A program made the translations under genes and the position numbers. Shown piece after piece: positions 56,618-64,000 of a stretch of 64,000 bases of DNA; position 1 is the first letter of the stretch; each line of letters starts with the position of its first letter. The DNA comes from Prostheceraeus crozeri (taxonomy: Eukaryota > Platyhelminthes > Polycladida > Euryleptidae): contig CAJQUW010006836.1 of the NCBI GenBank assembly GCA_907163375.1, positions 1-64,000 of the forward strand, given 5' to 3'. The notes beneath the pieces were generated by a model that searched no databases, was not told the origin of the DNA, and worked only from the letters and a program-made list of their open reading frames with translations.

Positions 56618-56819
56618 AAAAGTCAAGTAATCACTAATCGAAAAATCAATCAATATTCAACAGTTGTTGTTTAGTTAATTTGCACACAAAGCATCCGTTT
56701 CGATGTCGGTGGAGAACCCACAAATTCGTCGGATATCACAGGATATTGGAGGTGACAATCGTCGGTTGATTTTGTCAGTAATTTTGTAGGATTTTTGTCG
56801 GTCTACGGTTTACAGTATG
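56618..56819 (-). repeat. ~200-bp dispersed repeat (family C, copy 2)
   Basis: This is an inverted copy of 28371-28572, from AAAAGTCAAGTAATCAC to GTCGGTCTACGGTTTACAG. The ends differ from their flanks, but no target duplication was found. Confidence 0.75.
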
Positions 56820-57325
56820 AGGGTCTTGGCGCTGACATTCTTTCGTGTATATACTGCTCACCATAGCTTCAGTGAATTCGAAAGGAACTACAAAATTATG
56901 CATGCTTTTCTTGAAGATAGGATCATTAACACATCTATTTATAAGATAACAGACGAACTTTTCTCTTGATAGTCACAAGGCACATATTCCAAAGAATTTC
57001 TCAAAATAGCATAGAAGTAGAACCGCTCACCTGCAATATCTAGCGGGACATTAGCGAAAAGGGATGATCAGTCAACAGAATCTAAATAAAGACAGGCTTT
57101 CTTAAAATAAGAGTCACGTAAAACCATTGCTGTTATATAATCATCCTCCATAATAATATCATGACGTGGTTTAAGAAAATTGCGATTGTCATCAGCCGAA
57201 CCCAATGGGGAAAGTATCTCAGCATTGTTGAAATGGCTTACATGCTGCGACATTTTATTAGGACCACCCATATTTTTTTGTTTTTTACAGCTAGCTACTG
57301 TTCATGTCATATTATCTTTCACGTG
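56820..57325. other. Non-coding stretch
   Basis: Short overlapping open frames on both strands only. TTATTAGGACCACCC near 57257 resembles TCATTAGGACCACCT inside the inverted repeat at 57326-57479. Confidence 0.4.
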
Positions 57326-57479
57326 TGTCACTACATTAAATAGGCATGTATACCAACAATATGCCATAACATAGACATCTATTGATCAATAGCACAGAAA
57401 CCAGACACTCAAACACAAAATTTGACCGCGACATATCATTAGGACCACCTTCGACATTTAGATAAGAAACTTTCCTTTA
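57326..57479 (+). repeat. Left arm of a 154-bp inverted repeat
   Basis: It pairs with 63390-63543 at near identity over 154 bp; similarity continues weakly outward for ~12 more bases. The two arms enclose the young Gypsy element. Without the Gypsy and its target duplication they would bound ~1.57 kb. Confidence 0.85.
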
Positions 57480-57642
57480 GATATGATAACACTAGGTAAA
57501 TTTCTATAATCAGCTATTTACATTTATGGCGATTTCTTACCAATGGACATTGTGTGTTCTGGTTGACTTATGTGTGCATGTGTGCATTGTCTGTTGCTAT
57601 TAGAAAGGCGTATTTGAGAAGCTTTCATTAATGTGTGGTGTG

Positions 57643-57815
57643 TGTTAAGTACATGGAATAATCAATTAAAAGACTCGTGTGGTTGGAAACTTTCAGTCTA
57701 TTGAAACCACTGCTTCAATTACAACATAACATATGCTTTACAATTAAATGGTGTATACAAACAAAATGTCTAGTTCGCAATTCATAATGTAGCGTTACTC
57801 TATGGTCACGTAACA
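57643..57815 (-). repeat. 3' LTR of the young Gypsy element
   Basis: 173 bp, apparently identical to 62113-62285, and flanked outside by GTGTG. The polypurine tract lies directly inside it. Confidence 0.95.
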
Positions 57816-57911
57816 TCTTCCCCGTTTGAAACGACTCGCACACACGGGCTGTCACTGAATGTATAAGTCCCTTTTTGAAATGATTCGCATGCATGGGCTG
57901 TGACTGAATGT

Positions 57912-60895
57912 TTATAAGTCTAGTCTCTGGGGAACTTTCACATTTCTTCCACTCCTTGTGGTGATCGGCACGCCCTCTTCCCTCGGTAGCGGCATCGAGC
58001 CGTTGGATGATCTCCTCCTCGCTGCTCGCATCGCGTCCGGTCCCCTCGTCTCCGCTTCCCTTGATTCGAAGGTCGGTTCGCAGGTCTCCTCGCACGGTGA
58101 TTCGCTCACTTCGGCTGATCGTGTTCCAACGGCACTAGTTCTCGATTCTTCTCCTGCTCGGTCCGCCTTGGGTGTGGGGCTGTTGGTCTCACTCCGATTC
58201 CGTACCAGTTTCTCCATTCTTAAATCTTGCCTGTTCCTCCTTATCTGACTGTGTCCTACTGACACTTTGTAAGACCTGGGACCTTGTCTTTCATCTACAA
58301 CCCCAGTCCGCCACTCCTTATTTTGTCCATTGGGACAGACTCGCACTCTATCGCCTGGGTGAAGTGGGGGCAAGTCCTTACGGTGGATGTACCTCTCTAC
58401 CTGCTTTTGTCTTTTAGACTCAATTCGTGCTTGGTCCTGACACATGTTGTGTCCTATCGGTAACAACGTGGTGAGAGCTGTGGGAATCAAGGATTTTGTT
58501 ATCCTCCCCATTAACCGCTGGGATGGAGTGGAGCCTATGCCTTCCTGAGGCGTGTTTCTCAGGTTGAGCAGACCTAACCTGAAGTCTTCGCTACCATGGT
58601 CACATTTTCTCATCAAATTTTTGCACACTTTCACAGCTGCCTCGGCTGCTCCATTTGAACAGCTGTGATATGGGCTACTCGTGAGGTGATTGATTTCCAT
58701 GTCTTAGTAAAATCCTGGAAAGTGTGCGCGACAAATTGTGGACCGTTGTCCGAAATGAGTGTATCTGGGATACCATGACGTGCAAAATGTTCCTTCAATT
58801 TCGCGATTATCGTTTGTGACAACGTATCACTCAACTCATCCACCTCGAAAAAATTGCTGTAGTAATCTACCGTGACCAGGAAGTCTTTTCCTTTGTAGTT
58901 GAACAAATCAGTTCCCACCTTTGCCCATGGCCTCTCAGGGGTTTCGTGTAATATTGGAGTCTCTGCTGATTGCCGACTTTGGAAAGTGTTACATGAGTCA
59001 CATGATTCAACCAACTGTCTGATTTCAGCCGACATGCCTGGCCAGTATACATATTGACGGGCTCGACGCAAACATGAATTAATCCACTGAGTGACCCGCA
59101 TGCAACTTCTTCTTCATTTCGGATCTCATGGACACTGGAATCACTAGACGGGTCCCTCGAAGCACAATGCCATCTTGAACTGTCAGCTCATCGCGATAAT
59201 CGAAAAAAACGTGTGATGTCCCTGTGGACCTGACTCTTGTGGGATGGCCAGCCTTCCATGATCGTTGTCTTGAGCTCACTTAGTGCACTGTCAGATTCTG
59301 TAGCTGCACGGAGTTCTTGCAGTTTGTTCTGAGACATCGGAGATAGACTCAAGTTGTTCACGTTAAAATGTGTAGCTTCGTTGTTTTCGTTGATTGGGGC
59401 GCGTGAGAGGGTGTCAGCTAACATTAGAGATTTTCCCGGCTTGTGGATCAACTCGAAATCATACTCTTGGACTCTCAGCAGCATGGCTCTCAACCTTCTG
59501 GGTGCTTTGTCAAGAGGTTTTCGCACAATAGAGACAAGGGGTTGATGATCTGTAATTATCTTGACCTTTCGCCCGAAAGTGAATTGGTGGAATTTGACCA
59601 ACCCAAAAACTAAAGCCAGCATTTCCTTTTCTATCTGGGCATAGTTTCGCTCTGTGGGTGTGAGAAGACGACTCGCAAAAGCTATCGGCTTGCCTTCCTG
59701 ACTCATGGCGCTACCTAGTCCATATTCACACGCATCATTCTCGAGAACGAGCTCCTTTTCTTGATCAAAAATGGCTAGTGCTGTGCATTCACTGATCATT
59801 TGCTTGACTCTATCAAATGAGCTTTCTGCGATTCGCTCCATGTCCACTCTGTATCTTTCTTTAATAAATTCTGTAGTGGGTATGCTATCGTGGCGACATC
59901 GGGTAAGTATCGCTGCAGGTAGTTCACCATGCCTAGAAAGCGCTTCAATTCCGTCACATTGGTTGGGACTGGAAATTCTGTGATGGCTTTCGTTTTCTCA
60001 GGATCAACCTCAAGTCCTCTACTGGATATCTGGTGCCCCATAAACGTGATCTGGTTGGCCGCTGTGATCATTTTTGTGTCATTCAACTCGATACCCCACG
60101 TTCTACACCTCTGTAAAAACCGCTCTAGCCTCATATTGTGCTGCTCTAGCGTTTTAGCATGGATTATGATATCATCTGCGACGTTCACTACTCCCTCCAA
60201 ACCGTCCAGTGCTTCATGTAACTTCTTCTGAAAAATCTCAGCCGATACTTTCAATCAAATGGCAACCTAAGCCATCTATACCTGCCGAAACAAGTTTGGA
60301 AGGTCGTCAACATGCTTGATTGTTCGTCTAGCTGTACGTGCCAGTAACCATTTTTCAAATCCGCTTTCGAAAACACAGTGGATTCACTCAAATCGTGCAA
60401 AACATCTTCTAGGACCGGCAATTGGTACCGCTCTCTTTCTAAGACCTTGTTCAGTTTCATGCGGGTCAAGACAGATACGCAAGTTCTTGTCTTTCTTTTT
60501 CACCACTACAATTTGGCTCACCCACGGTGTTGGCTGTGAAACTGGTGCTATCATGTCCAAATCAGTTAATCTGTTGAGTTCCTCCTTCAATGCCGCCCTC
60601 AGCGCAATCGGAACTCTTCGATCCGGCATTATCTGACTTTGTGCTCCTTCCACTACTTTGAGCGTGTGAGCTCCTGGAAAAGTTCTATGTCTTTTGTCTT
60701 TTTCGCTTCAGTTCTGATCTGATTCACTCTCTCAAATTTGTCTTCGCGAATTTTGATCAGACCCATCTCTAAACATGTCTTTAAGCCTAGAATTGGAAGG
60801 CGGTCATCTGGACAAACTACGAAATCAACGGAGTGCCACAATTTAGTCTTCCCGTTTGAACACTTCTTCATGTGACTGGCCAAGGGTTTTCTCAA
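57912..60895 (-). pseudogene. Gypsy pol region: reverse transcriptase, RNase H, integrase
   Basis: Domains in reverse-strand order. The reverse transcriptase spans roughly 60.7-59.9 kb (TPWVSQIVVVKKKDKNLRIC, then FSKADLKNGYWHVQLDE and VADDIIIHAKT). RNase H spans roughly 59.85-59.2 kb (VLENDACEYGLGSAMSQEG, then IITDHQPLVSI). The integrase spans roughly 59.1-58.0 kb, with a Cys zinc pair (SCDSCNTFQSR), the VTVDYYSNFFEVDEL and LISDNGPQFVA segments and a basic C-terminal part. Order and motifs fit Gypsy of the Mag/SURL lineage. The region is broken in several places. Confidence 0.88.
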
Positions 60896-61991
60896 CTGAT
60901 TTGTTCCACGACGTCACGGTCTTCTCCGATGACGTCATCTGGGAACAGTACCGCTTTGGCAGAGCATTACAAGTCGCCCCGGAGTCGATGAGTAATGCAA
61001 CATCCTGCTGGTTAATGCGCATTCGGCACTTGACATCCTTGCCATCATCCTCATTGCGGGTCGTGTTTACCAAATTTGAATCTTGGCCTGAGTCAACTTG
61101 GCATCTGGCTTCTCTTCTCGCAGTATGGATTGTGTTGATAAAGTCACCATCATGATCTGAGTCCATAGGCCTATCCTGTATTTGACGGACCTGGTGTTTC
61201 GGAACCTTCGAGTTTTGTCCATGCACGTTGGGACATTTTCTGGCAAAGTGATGCAATTTGTGACATCTCATGCATTCTTTATTGTATGCGGGACATAGCT
61301 CCTTTTTAAAGACATGACGGGTCCCACAGAATCTACACTCCGCCAAAGTTCCCGACCTACTCCGTGAATTTGATGACTCCATTTGTGCACTATCCTTGAG
61401 GCTGCTGATATTTTCGTCAGGTCGCAACACTCTTTGCTGCAGTGATGCACTTTCAGCTGCCTTACACATGTCTATGCATTCTGTGAGTGAGAGCGATCGC
61501 CTTTTCAATAAATCTTGCTGCAGATTTGGATCCCTTATTCCTAGGACCAATCTGTCTCTGATGAGAGACTCAATGCACTTGTCACAAAACTGGCATTTGT
61601 TGGCGCGGTGCCGAACATTGGACAGAAATTTTTCAAAAGCTTCACCATCATTCTGTGAGCACCTGTTGAACAGAAACCTCTCATAAATTTCGTTGACTTC
61701 CCCTATGGCGAACTTGTCAAATTCATCAATGATCTCTTTTACTTCTCTATCTGCCTCACAAGACTTGAAGCGAAAGCTATTGTAGACCTTCAAAGCGTCA
61801 TCTGCCAAACAGTTCAGGAAAAGGGCAACCTGGATTTCCTTGTCGTGATCACCTATCTGTGCTAGGATAAAATACGTATTCCAACGCTGCTTAAAGAGAT
61901 TCCAGTTATCTGCTGTGTTCCCTTCAACACTAAAGGGGTTCGGTGGCCTAATGCCATGTAGCTTCAAATCGGGTGAGCCTGACTTAGCCAT
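60843..61991 (-). CDS. Gypsy gag and start of the protease
   Basis: The reading frame of 382 residues starts close to the 5' LTR. The N-terminal two-thirds resembles Mag-type gag capsid sequence (NWNLFKQRWNTYFIL, then EKFLSNVRHRANKCQFC and DRLVLGIRD). Two zinc knuckles follow at about residues 215-255 (CRFCGTRH...C and CMRCHKLHHFARKC). An aspartic protease active site (LLIDSGATCNAL) lies at about residues 335-346, showing that gag and protease share this frame, as in Mag-lineage elements. Gag would form the virus-like particle that packages the element's RNA. Confidence 0.85.
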   Translation of the reverse strand: MAKSGSPDLKLHGIRPPNPFSVEGNTADNWNLFKQRWNTYFILAQIGDHDKEIQVALFLNCLADDALKVYNSFRFKSCEADREVKEIIDEFDKFAIGEVNEIYERFLFNRCSQNDGEAFEKFLSNVRHRANKCQFCDKCIESLIRDRLVLGIRDPNLQQDLLKRRSLSLTECIDMCKAAESASLQQRVLRPDENISSLKDSAQMESSNSRSRSGTLAECRFCGTRHVFKKELCPAYNKECMRCHKLHHFARKCPNVHGQNSKVPKHQVRQIQDRPMDSDHDGDFINTIHTARREARCQVDSGQDSNLVNTTRNEDDGKDVKCRMRINQQDVALLIDSGATCNALPKRYCSQMTSSEKTVTSWNKSVEKTLGQSHEEVFKRED

Positions 61992-62112
61992 CCCTGACTT
62001 TCTAGCTGTAGGGACTATGACAAATAATTCTTTTTATAATATATACACAAGCCGTGTTTTTATAAATATAGATCGTCAAAAATCTCAAATATTATAAAAC
62101 CAGCTGCCACCA

Positions 62113-62285
62113 TGTTAAGTACATGGAATAATCAATTAAAAGACTCGTGTGGTTGGAAACTTTCAGTCTATTGAAACCACTGCTTCAATTACAACATAAC
62201 ATATGCTTTACAATTAAATGGTGTATACAAACAAAATGTCTAGTTCGCAATTCATAATGTAGCGTTACTCTATGGTCACGTAACA
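62113..62285 (-). repeat. 5' LTR of the young Gypsy element
   Basis: 173 bp, apparently identical to 57643-57815, and flanked outside by GTGTG. The primer-binding-site-like TGGTGGCAGCTGG begins inside its inner edge. Confidence 0.95.
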
Positions 62286-62290
62286 GTGTG

Positions 62291-63389
62291 TGTATCGTCG
62301 ATTACTCACGCGCACTGTTATCGGTCAGCAATAATGATATTGATTAACAAGTCAATCCTTGATTTGCTTTGCATCATGGAGACCAGATATAATGTGCTTT
62401 TGAGATAGCATAGATATCTATCAATACGATTTATGTTTAGGTCTGACGTTGAAAATCTGAATCTCATTCATGAGAAAAAAATAAGCATAAGTGGCTCGCA
62501 GATGGAAGTTTTGTCGCGCGAAGAGTTTTCTCAGCGTGAAAAACTCGTTGTTATGTTTTGAAGTCGTCGGCACTGCTTGTTCGACTGAATATGACTTCTG
62601 TAAGTTCTTGTGCGGCAAACCGACGATGACGCTGTGGAACATGACGAAAATATACGCCACAAGATGAGCGATTCCAAGACCGTAGGCCTACTGTTCGACA
62701 AGAGGGCTAATCATGTCGTCCCAGCTACGAAAAAGACGGCAGAAACATGACATCAATGATGGGCCACGCACTACTCAACGAGGTATGTATGAAAAGGATT
62801 ACGGCCAAGGAAAAGTGTCGTAGCTGACCCATGCACGAGGCTCTAATTGGCTTAATTTTCCCACTCGCCATGTCAATTCGAGCGTCGACGACTGGTGAAT
62901 GGTGGCATTCAGTGTCGAGTCGAGCTTTGAGTGTCAGCAGGCTATTCGTCAGCGAATCGGGCAGTCACGTGGATCACTTGCTCATGTGTTTCATCGCGTC
63001 AAACACCAAGCAAAGGTCATACTGTAGGCCTGTTTTCCTACAAGAGAACTATTAGGCTTCATGTTTGTGAGTGCTCTGTGAACTCGGCTCGGCTTCATCC
63101 TAACAAGTTCTTCAGAGAAGGATGTTTCCGTATTTCATGAGTGGTGCTTTCCGGAAAACATTAATAGTATTCCTGAAACAAAGTGGTTAAGACGGAGCTC
63201 CCTGCCACACTGTTGGTGTTGTGAAGCGATATTTTTATGACATCAGCGCCACTTCGTTGGAAGGGTAATCTCAATCGTAAACCTTTCAGAACATTAATGG
63301 GCTATCATGAAGCGTCGGCTGCGCTAGGCATTATATAAGATATCTTCGATAATTATAAAACAATAACGTACGAGTAGCTTTATAATGTG
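62291..63389. other. Non-coding interior of the inverted-repeat element
   Basis: The sequence between the Gypsy insertion and the right inverted-repeat arm shows no recognisable gene. The open frames at 62831-63140 overlap each other and lack domains. Confidence 0.4.
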
Positions 63390-63543
63390 TAAAGGAAAGT
63401 TTCTTATCTAAATGTCGAAGGTGGTCCTAATAATATGTCGCGGTCAAATTTTGTGTTTGAGTGTCTGGTTTCTGTGCTATTGATCAATAGATGTCTATGT
63501 TATGGCATATTGTTGGCATACATGCCTATTTAATGTAATGACA
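63390..63543 (-). repeat. Right arm of the 154-bp inverted repeat
   Basis: Reverse complement of 57326-57479 with few differences. It shares the GTGGTCCTAATAATATGTCG block and ends GTAATGACA. Confidence 0.85.
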
Positions 63544-64000
63544 AGGGTGAAACATACAGTGCGCGACAGCAAGTTGGAAACTTGGCATAAATCTATGGAC
63601 ACGCACATTTTTCAACACCTTCTAAATTTTTTTGCTATTAGGAAATATCGACAAATTTATAATCATCTGAAAGAGAATTTTCGGATCTATCATTTGAATG
63701 TTGTTGAATTAATTATTTTTGAAATTGGTGGTTCCTAGAGGCCCATAAACCCGAAAGCCCCAAATTTTCTTTGACTTGTTTTGACAAGCACATAAATCAA
63801 TTTGAAACATTCTCCTTGTGATATTCAAAACCGTCACAAAATAGGCTTTCAGAAAATATATAGTTTGACAGTGTTTTTCTCGAAATTTATAGGCAATATT
63901 TTGAAAGTAGTATAGATAGATAATGTGGCGATTTTTTCATTTTCGGAATATTTCTTCGAAGGGCCTTAAATTTACCCAACAAAAGCAGAAAACACTAGTT
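63544..64000. other. Non-coding end of the window
   Basis: No gene or repeat end was recognised. One short frame (to 63738) has no domain. Confidence 0.4.

Larger units (their letters stand above)
57643..62285 (-). mobile_element. Gypsy (Mag-type) LTR retrotransposon, young
   Basis: A 4.64-kb element on the reverse strand. LTRs of 173 bp (57643-57815 and 62113-62285) begin TGTTAAGT and end GTAACA, and appear identical. The flanking duplication is GTGTG on both sides (57638-57642 and 62286-62290). Beside the 5' LTR, TGGTGGCAGCTGG is a primer-binding-site-like sequence; beside the 3' LTR, AACGGGGAAGA is a polypurine tract. Gag and pol occupy the space between. Identical LTRs imply recent insertion, yet the coding region is broken, with roughly seven interruptions. 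Confidence 0.95.

Noticed and set aside
58172-58417. Plus-strand frames across the Gypsy element (also 59929-60231, 60316-60636, 61396-61686)
   Set aside because: Antisense shadows of gag and pol.

Overview
The window is AT-rich DNA from an animal, most likely an invertebrate. The evidence is the mix of transposon families: a Polinton, piggyBac, Tc1, hAT, a Penelope-like element, CR1/Jockey-type LINEs, a Mag-type Gypsy element and tRNA-derived SINE heads. The species cannot be named from this sequence. No convincing host gene was seen on either strand; almost everything recognisable is mobile DNA.

Region 1 (1-8727) is the right part of a Polinton (adintovirus-like) element. In order it holds the tail of an unseen gene, a small hydrophobic virion-type protein, a double jelly-roll capsid-like protein, a glycine-rich hydrophobic core-type protein, a phospholipase A2-like domain fused to an integrase and, on the other strand, an adenain-like protease. 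The right arm carries two unrecognised small genes around an array of 119-bp repeats. Its last ~1.4-1.5 kb occurs twice in tandem. Each copy ends in a perfect 17-bp hairpin followed by ATAAAC, so the duplication seems to have happened after insertion. The element sits inside a dead piggyBac transposase whose 3' end, with TTAA, is at 9580-9584.

Region 2 (9.6-28 kb) is mostly unannotatable non-coding DNA. It is dotted with SINE heads, a 365-bp TA-flanked MITE, a CACTA-like element, a Penelope-like fragment between inverted repeats, a 607-bp element with 8-bp target duplications, an internally deleted piggyBac with the classical 13/19-bp repeat layout, and a second MITE family with 8-bp target duplications.

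Region 3 (26.9-36.9 kb) is dense in transposons: a LINE fragment, a Tc1 element with one stop codon in its transposase, a nearly complete CR1/Jockey-like LINE, another piggyBac remnant, and an apparently intact 1.62-kb Tc1 element (DD34E transposase of 343 residues, perfect 27-bp terminal repeats).

Region 4 (36.9-54.8 kb) holds non-autonomous elements defined by their ends: two related hAT-like elements side by side, repeat copies of the families seen in region 2, a pair of 219-bp mariner-type MITEs in opposite orientation, another hAT-like element and a LINE fragment of a second type.

Region 5 (54.8-64 kb) holds an old Gypsy integrase remnant abutted by a LINE, and a young Gypsy element (57643-62285). 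The young element's 173-bp LTRs look identical, although its coding region is broken in several places. It lies inside an older element bounded by ~154-bp inverted repeats.

All calls rest on reading motifs, repeat ends and target duplications by eye. No alignment, profile search or folding program was run.
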